Shown here piece after piece: positions 32,208 through 43,270 of a DNA stretch of 64,000 nt; the first letter of the stretch is position 1; the number at the start of each line of letters is the position of its first letter. The stretch lies in contig NC_134535.1 of NCBI RefSeq assembly GCF_050624435.1, positions 122,313,731 to 122,377,730 on the forward strand, written 5' to 3'. The notes under the pieces are model-generated. The model was not told the DNA's origin and ran no database searches. It was given only the letters and a program-made list of their open reading frames with translations. Source of the stretch: Tenrec ecaudatus. Taxonomy: Eukaryota; Chordata; Mammalia; Afrosoricida; Tenrecidae. Made by a program: the position numbers and the translations under genes.

Positions 32208-34397
32208 AGTTAACATATATATATGTGTGTGTGTGTGTGTGTGTTTATATATATATATATGAGAGAACCGAAAGTTAAGTGCAAAAGGGTCACCGGGGAA
32301 AAGATACTGTATACAAACACTGCAAGGGTGAGGTCCAGGTAGTATGACAGGGCCACACAAAATCCAGGGAAACATATGGTAGCCAACTAAAAAGGGGGTG
32401 GAGGGAAGAAAGGGGAAAGAGAAAAAAGATGTGTGATTGGGGAACAGGGCACTGACTCACCCAAGGGGAGGATATGGTTAGTGTCTCCACAGGGAAAGAG
32501 GGACCAGATATAAAGCCAGTGCCAGACGAATGCGGTGTGCTGGCAAGGAGTGGGGAGCGAGTGGAGAGGCCTGAGGGCTCAGCCCTATGTGGACAACTGC
32601 CCTTCACCCCAGAAGAATTTACTTGAGAGGACAGCACTAAAGCTGCAGCTGAGGCAGAGGGTCACGTCTGATCAGAGCAAATGGGAGCAAATGAACGGGG
32701 AGGAAGAGAGAGTGGAGAACATTCTGGCCCTTTAGACTTCGAGGAAGATATCCCCACTCTGAACAGCCAATGGACAGTGGACAATATGGCTGATCCCACT
32801 ATGAGATACATCATACTTTGATGGCCCAGGGCCCTAAGGGGGCAACACTGTAGACTCAGTGTCGGGAGTGGCCCAGACTGACCCCGTGACACCAAGGCAA
32901 ACCACTAAAAGTGTGCGGCAGAGCAACTGTGGGAGCAGAGCAGGGAGCGCTTGAGGGAGTACACAGGACAGACTCTGGGGCCAAAGCATGGTACCCCATT
33001 GGACCTGACTGAAGGACACGCCTAGAGATAAAAAAACAGACCTTGTTCTATTTACAGGTTTTTCTTTCTTTTTAATTTGTTTTGCTCTTAACTAATTTAT
33101 TCTTCTATGGTTAATTGGTTTCCTTTTTTGTTGTCGTCGCTGTGTTCTCACCCATCATCTATCTTGCTATGGTTTGATTTTTGGTGTGTATTATTATCTC
33201 TACAGATCTATCTACATAAGATAAACTGGATGAATAGTCTGGAGGAGAAAACAATGGGACCAATGGTTCCAGGGGACACGGGAGATAGGGAGGAGGGCGT
33301 AAGGAGGTGGTGTTGACAAACCCAGGACAGGGGAGCAACAAGTGATCCAAAATCAGTTGCAAGGAGGGTGTGAGAGGCCTGGTAGGGATTTAGCAAGGGC
33401 AAGGTAACCGGGAGAAATTAATGGAATCCAAGAGAAGGCTGAGAATGATAGTGGGACAAGAGAAAAGTAAAAGGAAATAGAGGAAAGAACTAGGTGATAT
33501 AGGGTATTTACAGAGGTCAAAAGACTGGGATGTACATATGTAAATATATTTACATAAGAGTGAGGGCAAAAAGATCTATGTGCATATATTTATAGGTTTG
33601 GTATTAAGACAGCAAATGCACATTGGGACTCCACTCAAGCACTAACTCAATGCAAGAACACTTTGTTCTATTAAATTGGAATTCCAGGATACACACCTTC
33701 CTGACACGATAGCTGAAAAAAATGTGTGCATAAGCAAATGTGAAGAAAGCTGATGGTGCCCGGATATCAAAAGGTATAGCATCTGTGGGCTTGGAGGCTC
33801 AAAGATAAACAAATCGCAATCTAGTTCAGAAGCAACAACCCCACATGGAAGAAGCACATCAGCCTGTGTAACCACAAGCTGTCGAAGGAATCAGGTATCA
33901 AGCATTAAGGGGGAAAAAATCATATCATTGTAAGTATGGGTGAGTGCAGAGTGAGGACTCAAAGTCCATCGGTAGCCAACCAGACACTTCCGTACTGAAG
34001 GGTTGTGGGGAGGAGATGAGCCCATCAGGGTTAACTTTCCTCTAGTTCTTAATTCCTCTCCCCCACTATCATAATCCCAATTCTACCTTACAAATCTGGC
34101 TAGACCAGAGGATGTACATTGGTATAGATAGCAACTGGAAACACAGGGAATCCAGGACACATGACTCCTTCAGGACAAATGGTGAGAGTGGTGATGCCAG
34201 GAGGGTGGCAAGAATGTGGGGTAGAAAGGGGGAACCAATTACAAAAATCCACCTATAGTCTCCTCCCTGGGGGATGGACAGCAGAGAAGAGGTCAGAGCG
34301 AGATGTCAGAAAGTGGAACATATGACACAATAATAATTTATGCACTATAAAGGGTTCATGAGGAAGGGGGGAGTGGGGAGGGAGGGAGGGGGAAAAT
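32208..34397 (+). repeat. L1 3' UTR with internal repeat units
   Basis: A TA/TG tract lies at 32216-32260, then a GC-richer zone, then one ~175-bp unit around 33700-33900 (GCTGATGGTGCCCGGATATC, AAAAGGTATAGCATC, ACAAATCGCAATCTAGTTCA). The same unit is tandem in other copies (39280-39850, and antisense at 54060-54480 and 62880-63330). The UTR is about 2 kb, very long for L1. Confidence 0.7.
32216..32260. repeat. (TA)/(TG) compound microsatellite
   Basis: Runs of TATATA, then about eleven TG units, then TATATA again, inside the L1 3' UTR. Confidence 0.9.
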
Positions 34398-35426
34398 GAG
34401 CATTTGGGCCACTTCTTCATACAGCTTACTTGTTCCTTCAGGTCCTACTTTGGCCCGATCTCCTATATACCACATCTCTTTAACAATGGAGTGTTGCTGC
34501 ACACGTCCAACTTTATGATTCCATGGGTCAGACAATATCCAGTTCATGATATTTAGGCTTCATGGTTCTTGCTGGCCTATGGTGAGGTGTTCAGTCTCCA
34601 CAAAGACCCAGTAACAGGCCAACAGCTGTTTTGCAAAGGGGGGGTAGTTGTCAGCAGAGGATGGCAGGACTTTACTCCAAAATCCCAATGGTCTTTGCTG
34701 TGATTCACCAATAGGAGTCTGCTCAAGATTCCACACTGCATCTTTATCTACAACTGATACATCTAGCAAAATTGGGTCAGCTGGATCATATGGTCCCAGT
34801 GGCAAAGCAGCGTGCACGGCAGCCTGAACCTGTTGAAGAGGCTTTTCTTGTTCTGGGCCCCGCTCAAATTGGAGGCTGTTCATGTCACTTGATAAATAGG
34901 TTGAAGTAGAACACCCAAGTGAGGGATATGTTGCCTCCAAAATCCGAAGAGGCCCACTAGGCATTGCCCCTTATTTTTAGTCATTGGGGGCTCTAAATGC
35001 AGTAGCTTATCCTTCACTTTAGTAGGAATATCTCGATATGCCCCACACCACTGGACCCCTAGAAATTTTACTGATGTGGAGGGTACCTGAATCTTCATTG
35101 GGTTAATTCCCAACCACTTGTACACAGACATTGTACTAATGAATCTAGAGTCTTTGATACATCCTCCTTAGTGGGTCCAATCAGCATAATGTCATCAATA
35201 TAATGGACCAGTGTAACATTTTGTGGAATAGAGAGGTGATCAAGTTCCTTTCAGAATAAATTATGGCACAAGGCAGAAGAGTTGATGAACCCCTGGAGGA
35301 GTTGTGAAAGTATATTGTTTCCCCTTCCAAGTGAAGGCAAACTGCTTCTGGTGGTCCTTCGAAACTGATATTGAGAAGAAGGCATTAGCCAGATCAATAG
35401 CTGCATACCAAGTACCAGGAGAAGTA
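34398..35426 (-). pseudogene. ERV-L-type pol fragment (RT and RNase H)
   Basis: Antisense remnant of an endogenous retrovirus pol gene. Reading from the right, an RT block (D-L-A-N-A-F-F at about 35395-35375) is followed by the catalytic Y-I-D-D (35202-35191), a thumb/connection zone (frames 35131-34880 and 34964-34560) and an RNase H-like end in the frame 34547-34356. The fragment is broken by frameshifts and stops, and lacks LTRs, gag and env, so it cannot encode a working enzyme. The family call (ERV-L rather than a gamma- or betaretrovirus) is by recognition. Its left end abuts the L1, and its right end abuts the pogo-type transposon at a TA. Confidence 0.75.
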
Positions 35427-37644
35427 CCATATATACTTGATTATAAGCCGACCCAAGTATAAGCCAAGGTACCTAATTATTACCTGGGAAACCAGAAAAA
35501 CTGATTGACTCGAGCTTAAGCCTAAGGTGAAAAATGCAGATGCTATTGGTGAGTTTCAATAATCAAAGCAAATGAAAATAAAATTACTAAAAATTGAGAC
35601 ATCAGTGGGGCAATGTATTTAAATATTTATTTTAAAGGAAAACATAAATAAAAGGACAACAAGTCATTTAACATTAGTAAACCAGCACAGTGTGTGGAAA
35701 ATAGGTTCAACAAAAACAATAAGGTATCAACAATGATACCTTAAGAGTACTATTCCCTGAGCTCAATCAGCAACCAAGCTAAAATGTAAAGAGTTAAAAT
35801 CCTTCGAAACTGGATTCCTCATCATCATCCGTATCCCGATGCAGAGCTTCAGCTGGTGTGAGGCCATCATAGACGCTGTACTCACTGAGATCGCTGTCAT
35901 CACCATCACTGCTGTCATTTTCATACAAAGCACAGTATTCACTGCCATCCAGAGTATTACTAATACTACATTTCTGGTAGGCACGTCCTCCCATGTCTTC
36001 TGGAATGTCTTCCCATGCATCTCGAACCCACTTTGCTATTCACTCTATGTCAGGCTTCATAAGATTTCCTCCTTTTGTTAGTTGGGCTTGACCAGATGAC
36101 ATCCATTCATGCCACATCCTTCGCACACGGTCTTTAAGAGGCTTATTCAAAGATACACCCAGAGGCTGCAGTACACATGTAAACCCACCTGGAATAAAGG
36201 CTAAGGTAACTTTTATAGATTTTGCCAGTTTTTTTATGTCATCGGATAGGTGGGCTCTGAACTTATCCCACACAAGTAACAATGGCTTTTTCTTTAAGGC
36301 TGCTCCTGGTCATTGGTTCCAAATTTCTTCCAGGCATTTTTTTGTTCTGTCTTCATCTATTCAGCCTTTAACATGTTCATGCACAGTAATTCTTGGTGGG
36401 AAATTGATCTTTTTAGACAAGGTCTTTCTTTTAAAAATAATAACACGATGCAGCTCAGTTCCACTAGTCAAACATGATAAAACAACTGTAAAGTATTTTA
36501 TTTTCATTTCCTGTGGTTTTGAGAAAAGTGCCTTTTTCTCCTAAACTTGTCACAGTTGCATTGCTTGGAAGATCAAAAGTCATGGCAGTTTCATCCATAT
36601 TCCCAATATCTGCTAGGTAATAATTACAAATCCTTCTTTGTTTTATAATAAATGACTGGAATGACATATGGTAATTTTTTCTTCAAGGTCTTGTGGCAAT
36701 TTCTGAGAAATCTTTGTTCTTTGTCTCAAACATAGTAGGCCAAACCTATTGATGAAGCATGTACCCTATCCTGCTGACGCAGCAAAATTTTCAATGCCTG
36801 TTGCTTTATATTTGTCATCCTTAGCCATTGTAGAACATGTAGGCATATTTCTATGTGTGTTATACAGTAACCATTTTGATGACACTCCAAAACCCATTTA
36901 TGCAATTCATTCCCTAGAACCCCATTAAAAAGACGTTAAACCACGATGAGCTTTTTTAGCTTTTGGAATCTGTTCCAAGTCAGCATTCATTTTCCACCAC
37001 TCCCTAACTTGCTTTTCGTCAACACAGAATTCCCTACTTGCAATACTGTTATTGCTCTCTTGTGCTCTTGACACAACCTTCATTTTGAAACCAGCCTCAT
37101 ATGACCGATGTTTTTGTTTTGGTTCAAGAGTATCCATTTCTAATAGGATAAAAAAAACAAGACTTTGAATAAGAACTTTCATAGTAATGTCTCCTCCCCC
37201 CTCCCCTCCTGACATGTTAGCCAGGATGAGGGGGTGAAGTCTGTGCAGGGGAGGGGGGGAATGCAGGATGTGAATTAACACAGAGACCAGAGGGGAGAGA
37301 CAGAGCCCAGCCACAGACACATCCTTACCAGTTCAGCTGTGGCATAAGTGAATCACTATGGGTGCTTCTGCGAATTGACGCCTTCCACGTTAAAGGATGG
37401 CTCTGATTGGTTAGATGTGAGTAAACAAACATTCAAAGCCCTGAGTGTCAGCAGGGCTTTGAATGAACAGTGGAGAAACAGCAATCACCCGCGAGATAAC
37501 GGGCCCTTGCCCTGTTGCCTCTGGGGGCCCCAGCGAAATGTTTCACCTGGCTGGGGCACCACTGACCCGTGTATGAGCCGAACCCCAGTTTTCCAGCACA
37601 TTTTTTGTGCTGAAAAAACTCGGCTTATACACGAATATATATGG
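35427..37644 (-). mobile_element. pogo-type DNA transposon with terminal repeats and TA target site
   Basis: Left end CCATATATACTTGATTATAA and right end, reversed, CCATATATATTCGTGTATAA are imperfect terminal inverted repeats, each followed by GCCGA. TA dinucleotides flank both ends (35425-35426 and 37645-37646), as expected for Tc1/pogo elements. The 2218-bp element carries a transposase remnant on the minus strand. Near the right end a small perfect hairpin, CAGCACA-TTTTT-TGTGCTG, lies at 37594-37612. Confidence 0.82.
35764..37320 (-). pseudogene. pogo/Tigger-family transposase remnant (DDE superfamily)
   Basis: From the 5' side: a helix-turn-helix region in 37320-36925 (R-S-Y-E-A-G-F-K-M-K-V-V and Q-V-R-E-W-W-K). 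Then N-M-D-E-T-A-M-T-F-D in 36667-36464, carrying the first catalytic Asp, and V-W-D-K-F-R-A-H in 36282-36040, carrying the second. L-Q-P-L-G-V-S-L-N-K-P follows, where active relatives have an Asp after L-Q-P-L. An acidic C-terminus (35994-35794, D/E/S-rich) closes it. At least three frames are needed to read it. The Gly at the third catalytic site and the stops show it is dead. Confidence 0.78.
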
Positions 37645-38774
37645 TACTTCAGGCAGCTCATAGCAACATTGATGAACTCTTTAATCTGAGGTTCCAGGAT
37701 TCAAAGTTGTGAGAGAGTTTAAAATTCCACTCATAATGGTTACTTCTTTACTTTCTACATTCAACGTTTTACAGATATTATATACACATATATTTCCTAT
37801 TACTATCATTAGTTATATGCAAATTTAAAATCATATTATTAGTAATTTGGATAGTCAACCGTTGTGAGACATATCTTTTCATTTCCAGTATCACATTTTA
37901 CCATATAACATGACAACCTTTTAAAATTTTTCTACTAGTTTGTATTGCATGGTATCTTAAAAAAATCATTGAACTATAATTTTTCCTTCATGCATATGAA
38001 GGTGTTTCTCATCAAACTAAATAATGCTTATTTTTAATGCAAGCTCTCTCAATGTTTGAACTGAAATATGCTATTAATAATCATCTAATTATCATTAAAT
38101 TGAATTTCATCTCTACTTGCTATTTTTTATTTACATTATAAATATGCATCATGTCTTTGTTTTATTATGTTTTGGGGAATAAATATATTGATTATTCTTT
38201 TCTATATAAATCTTATTAATTCAATTTATTTTATCTATTCTCATAATGGTGTTCTACATTTTATAGCACTCATTTTTCACTTCTTTAATCTCCCAAAATA
38301 TGTATTTTCACATCTTCTCAAACAATACAAATACTTTCCACACATATATGGACTTGGTGCTATGCTACATCTGGTCCCCAAACTCAAATACAAATATGAA
38401 TCTTCAAGTTGGTATCTATATTACTAGAATTTTATGATAGATGAAATGCATTTGAAATACAATTGATGCACATGTATATAGAGCCACTAATTTTGATTTT
38501 TAAACTCTTCTTTCCTTTTTGTGTACAATGAACATTGTATGGAATGATTGTCTATATTTAGGAAGATGCTTGAATTATTCCTTCATTGAGAATTGGTTGT
38601 AATTTCCTTGTTTTAATAAAAATTGCTGAAAGTCATCATTTTATTATTATTATATTATATTCATAATAATAGTTGAAAGACACATTTACTTGGAAATGAA
38701 CTGAAATTTAGCCATCTGTTGTTGCACACTGTTGCAATTAATTTCCATAAAATTAATTCCAATTGAAGGTGCCC
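37645..38774. other. AT-rich intergenic sequence
   Basis: No ERV pol similarity is clear on this side of the transposon. The plus-strand frame 38167-38427 is hydrophobic by composition only. Nothing else is recognised. Confidence 0.4.
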
Positions 38775-38890
38775 TCCTCTGTAGAGTTTTCAATGCTCTG
38801 GCCTTTCAGAAATAGGTCTCTATGTCCGTCTGCAGAGACGAGTCTGGATGATGTGAAACTACCAACCTTTTGTCTAATTAGTTTAAGGAT
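38775..38890 (-). repeat. AfroSINE-like fragment
   Basis: The order GTAGAGTTTTCAATGCTCTGG, CCTTTCAGAAATAGGTCTC, then AAACTACCAACCTTTTGTCTA is the antisense middle and 5' part of the SINE. Limits are approximate. Confidence 0.6.
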
Positions 38891-39279
38891 TAAGCCCTTA
38901 AAATTCCTGGAAACTCGTCTTTGGACACGGGTTCTGCCACTTTCATATGTACTCACAGATGCTTACACAGAGTTACATCATACGTAGTAAATTTTAAATG
39001 CCCTCAAATATTTTAGTAAGTTTATCATAACCTTAGAGCTTCTGAGTAGAGATTTTGTTAAGTGTAACTAGTAGAAGAACCAACCCATATTAGTGCATAG
39101 ATCAAAAGGAAGCTATATAACACTATTTAATAGAGGATGACAAAGGTGACTTACAATAGGAATAGTAAACATAATGATTTCAATGTAAAGAGAAGTAAAA
39201 GTTTATTATTTGCCATTGTGGAATAGCAGTTCTTAATTGATATAATGTGCATAATAAAAAGAGGACATGAGGACATTAG
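38891..39279. other. Intergenic, nothing recognised
   Basis: Short AT-rich stretch before the L1 3' end. Confidence 0.45.
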
Positions 39280-40553
39280 AAAGCTGCTGTTGCCCAGCTA
39301 CCAAAAGATATAGCATCTGAAGTTGCTGAAGACAATGGGTGCACAAGCAAATGTGGTGATAAAGCTGAGAGTGCCCAGATACCAAAAGATATAGCATCTG
39401 AAGTACTAAAGATCTGAAGATAAACAAGCAGCCATCTAGCTGAGAGACAACAAAACCCATGTAGAAGAAGCACACAGGTCTGTCCCGACTCGATCACTGA
39501 GGACAAAGTGGGTGCATAAGTAAAAGTTGTGACCAAACTGATGGTGCCCGACTATCAAATGATATAGCACCAGGGGTCTTAAAGGCTTGAAGAGAATCAG
39601 GCGGCCATCTAGCTAAGACACAACAAAGTCCACAAGGAAGAAGCACACCAGCCTACCCCGACATTAACACTGAAGACAAATCAGGTGCATAGGCAAATGC
39701 AGTGAAGAAAGCTGATGGTGTCCAGTTGTCAAAATATATAGAATCTGGGGTCCCATAGGCTGGAAGATAAACAAGGGACCATCTAGCTGAGAAACAACAA
39801 AGTCCACATGGAAAATGCACACCAGCCTGTGAAATGACAAGGCGTCGAAGGGATCAGGTATCAGGCATCAAAGACCAAAATAATAATAATTTTAAAAAAT
39901 CATAGCATTGTGAATGAGGGGGAGTGCAGAGAGGGGACCCAGGGCCCATCTGGGGGAAATTGGACATCCCCTTGCAGAAGGGCTGTGGGGAGATGATGAG
40001 CCAGTCAGAGTGCAGTGTAGCAACGATGAAACATACAATTTTTTCCTCTAGTTCTTAAATGCTTCCTCCCCGCAACTATCATGATCCCAATTCTACCTTA
40101 CATATCCGGCTGGACCGGAGAATGTACACTGGAACAGATAGGAACTGGAAATACAGGGAATCCAGGACAGATGAACCGCTCAGGATGAGTGGTGAGAGTG
40201 GCGATATCAGGAGGGTGGAGGGAGGGTGAGGGAGAAAGGGGGAGCAGAAGGCAAGGTCTACATATAACTTCCTCCCTGGAGGATGGACAGCAGAGAACTG
40301 CGTGAAGGAGACATCAGATGGTGTAAGATGTGATTAAATAATAATTATTTATAAATTATCAAGGGTTCAGGGGGACCGGGAGCAGGGAGGGAGGGGAAAA
40401 TGAGGCACTGATACCAAGGGCCCAAGTAGAAAGCAGGTGTTTTAAGAATGATGATGGCAACATATGTACGAATGTGCTGGACACAAATGATATATGTATG
40501 GATAATGAAAGAGTTGAATGAGCCCCTAATAAAACGATTTAAGAAAAAAGAGG
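39280..40553 (+). mobile_element. L1 3' end with four ~175-bp tandem units
   Basis: Units begin near 39280, 39359, 39530 and 39707, each with a TGCCCAGATACCAAAAGATA-like start, then CATCTAGCTGAG, CAACAAA and GAAGAAGCACAC. The first unit has lost about 95 bases. A unique 3' part follows (GGGGACCCAGGGCCCATCTG, AATTCTACCTTACATATCCG, GGATGGACAGCAGAGAA), ending AATGAGCCCCTAATAAAACG plus an A-rich tail. Confidence 0.75.
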
Positions 40554-40653
40554 ACGTGAGGAAGATTATTTAGTTTTTAAAAAATGAATGCAGTCAACAG
40601 AAATAAACTAAATTACTAATAAAAATAAAAAGAACATGTAAAACTATACATTT
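40554..40653. other. Spacer after L1 3' end
   Basis: A-rich tail and short AT-rich spacer. Confidence 0.4.
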
Positions 40654-40728
40654 GATGGGGCTTCAGAAAGTTTTTAGAAAAATGGGAGGTCATGATATTG
40701 GAATTTTCCCACACATTTTAAAGCCAAC
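40654..40728. repeat. Short palindromic element, copy 2
   Basis: Left arm GATGGGGCTTCAGAAAGTTT, right arm ACATTTTAAAGCCAAC, with GGAATTTTCCCA inside as in copy 1 at 8553-8608. Probably a non-autonomous DNA transposon. Confidence 0.45.
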
Positions 40729-40779
40729 TTCTATAAGGTTCTTATTTTAGTATCTGAAAATAAGATTGTCATCGGTGTC

Positions 40780-40905
40780 CGTCATGCTCATCCGTACTCA
40801 TGGTCACCCCACGTGTGTTCAGAGCAGCACTGCTCTAGGGCATTCACGACCACAGCCATTCAGAAGCTGTGCGCTGAGGCACCTCCAGCGTAACATGTAA
40901 CAAAG
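40780..40905 (-). repeat. AfroSINE-like SINE fragment
   Basis: The order TACTCATGGTCACCCCACGT, GTGTTCAGAGCAGCACTGCT, CTAGGGCATTCACGACC, then GCTGAGGCACCTCCAGCG is the antisense 3' half of the SINE. Confidence 0.65.
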
Positions 40906-43083
40906 AAGAAGGCAGTGCCACAGTTCTGTAATACAGTCTAAACATAGGGTGAAAACATCTAAAGTATTGCCAACTTGCCCTAAATGTCATAGTTTATTGT
41001 GAGATGGAAACATGCAAACTGCATGTGTGGTCAAACTTCCTTTATGCAAAATTTTGTTGACTATGAAAACAGTTTATCAAAAGCACTTTAAAAGGAGACT
41101 CTATAGGACAGATTTAAAGATCTACTCTGTCTTTTTAATAGGAAGTCAGTATCTGCTATGTTCTGGAGTTGTGTGGTGACATAAACTGACTTCAAAATAG
41201 TGAAGTGTGAGCATTTTAAATATGACAATTTCCTGCTCAGACATTAAGAGGTATCTGCTTTTTATCTCTTGCCTCACTCTGAGCCCTCCCAGAAGGGTGT
41301 GAAGCGAACATTCTTCTTTTATGAAACTATATTTATGTTTTTAGATTTTGCCTTTTATTACCTGGTTTTCTTGTTGGCATTGCAGGTCTCCTTTTTAATG
41401 AATTCAAGGCTTCCCAACTAGCAGAAGGTATGTACCATTTCCTCGGATTTCTAGATTGTCTCGTTTATTGAGAGATTCCAAATGCTGTGCATGATGCAAT
41501 GGGGGTACTATTAATATCAAATAAAATCACTGTAGCACACTTGAAGTAGGGTAGAAAGTAAGCCTCAACTGCAAACTATGTTGGTGGATATTTTAATTCC
41601 TTTGGTAAATAAGTCAAGTGTACACACACCTATTGAGGGTTCCTAATGAACACAATTTAAAGTGAAATCCTCTGTGTATCATGAAAATGAGTACTTGATT
41701 CTTGAGTTTTAAAAACTGATCAAGGAGCGGCTATGTACATTAAGGCATTCTATTATTCTTTAAAATGTGATAAATTTCTCATTTACTTACACAGATTTTA
41801 AATTATATATTAGTGTACAGAAAATACTTATATAACATTAATAATAAACACCATGGTGTCAGGAAATTTAACAAAGCACGGTAATATGAGAGTATGCTGC
41901 TTAATTAATTATATTACAATTTTTACATATTAGAGAGCATGAGCAAGAATAAGAAACTATGGCAGAAATAAAAGTAAATAATCCAATGTTTATAATGTCT
42001 GGGTTGAGGGAGAAGTAGTTACATGCAAGTCATTTCATGTATTATTGCTCTCATGCTTTTATTATGAAACTATATTGCTAGACATTAAGTATATATTTAA
42101 AATTCATAAATTGTAAGTTCCAGAGTCAGAATTATTCAGTTCTTGACCTTACTACTCTAGAGTCCAATGAGAAATTATTAAATTAACATTATTGGATTAT
42201 AACAATTGCTTCTACAACCAAAGTAAGTCACGAGGATGGTGAAAATATATTTCAGGAAGTTTAAATTGACATTGCTCTTCAATAAATGATATGCACTACT
42301 ATTTATACATTTTGATCATGTATTTTAGAAATAAAATCACTTTCAATACTATTGCATTAGCAATATATTTTTCAAATAGTATAAAAAATGATGTTTACAA
42401 TGTTTTTAGGTGTGGATAAATTTATTGCATCATGTACTTCCTCTGAAGCACATTTCCTTAAATATGTCAAAATGTCTCAGAGTCCTCCACTCATTAATTA
42501 GTAAGAAATAGAACATATAAGATTTCATATTCTTTTAATAAATAAGCAATTCAATAAATCAGGATAATTTAATGCTATAAATTATTATGTGCCAATTTTC
42601 CAATGTTTACATGCTTACTTCTTTAGAGCATTCAGTCTTCAGATAGTATATTATAACAAAACCTTCCATAGTTGATTAATCATTCCCATTCTAACACAGC
42701 ATTTTAATTTTAGACCCAGGTGTTAGTTTTGAAAATTTATATAGTTTAATATTTTAAAACATTTCTGTGGAATTTGACTAAGCAGGAACATTCTTATTTT
42801 CGAACATATTTATTATTCAGTAATTAATGGCCTTTATTATTCCAACCAATATAATTTTATCAAATGCACAAAATCTTTAAAAAATCATTTATTCAACCAG
42901 GAGACATTTAGGGAAGTCTCTTAAATTGAATTAGAAGCAGAACCTTCTGTTCTGAGCCGCCAAGTGAGCACTGACCCCTGTCCTGCCTCCCCTGCGTTGA
43001 TCTTGTGATACGCATTACATTCATGTGCTTCTTAGGCAGGGTTGAGGGAAGAACACCGAGCTTGGCCCGCCTCAGCTACAGAG
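40906..43083. other. Upstream region of the plus-strand receptor gene
   Basis: AT-rich, with no CpG island. A TTGCAG acceptor-like site followed by about 50 bases and AAG|GTATGT (41381-41437) could be a noncoding 5' exon. A pyrimidine-AG (CTTCTTAG, ending 43035) just before the start exon would fit splicing to it. Without transcript data this is a guess; no TATA box is clear. Confidence 0.3.
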
Positions 43084-43270
43084 ATGAATAATCAAGCTAT
43101 ATTGTACTCAGATCTGAATCTGACCAAGAGCTCAAAAAAGCAGCGAACGAAACCTAAGGATGCTAATGCACCCATTTCAACCACTGTGCAGGAAATAAGT
43201 TACGCGGAGTTAAATCTTCAGAATACTTGTCAAAATCCTCAAAGGAATAAGAAGAATTTCCACTGCAGAG
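43084..43270 (+). CDS. KLRC1: Exon 1: cytoplasmic tail with two ITIMs
   Basis: 187 nt, donor GAG|GTAAAA. It begins MNNQAILYSDLNL, close to the NKG2A tail start. The second motif is E-I-S-Y-A-E-L-N-L. The 26-residue spacing between the two tyrosine motifs and the basic linker (K-K-Q-R-T-K-P-K) also match NKG2A. Phosphorylated ITIMs recruit SHP-1/SHP-2. Confidence 0.88.

Larger units (their letters stand above)
24285..34397 (+). mobile_element. Long L1 retrotransposon, decayed, 3' terminus missing
   Basis: A plus-strand L1 with 5' UTR (about 24285-27370), ORF1, ORF2 and a long 3' UTR. The 5' end has GGGAAAATGGCGACC near 24295, close to the YY1-site consensus found at L1 5' ends. The 5' UTR holds long pyrimidine tracts (25560-26600). 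Both ORFs have many stops. Other 3' ends of this L1 lineage, such as 39280-40553, carry about 170 more bases ending in AATGAGCCCCTAATAAAACG. Here the match ends in GGGGAAAATGAG at about 34397 and antisense ERV sequence begins. Confidence 0.85.

Noticed and set aside
43042..43083. Possible N-terminal extension of the KLRC1-like protein from 43042
   Set aside because: The codon at 43042 is TTG, not ATG, and an in-frame TAG lies at 43033. The ATG at 43084 gives the expected NKG2A-like start.
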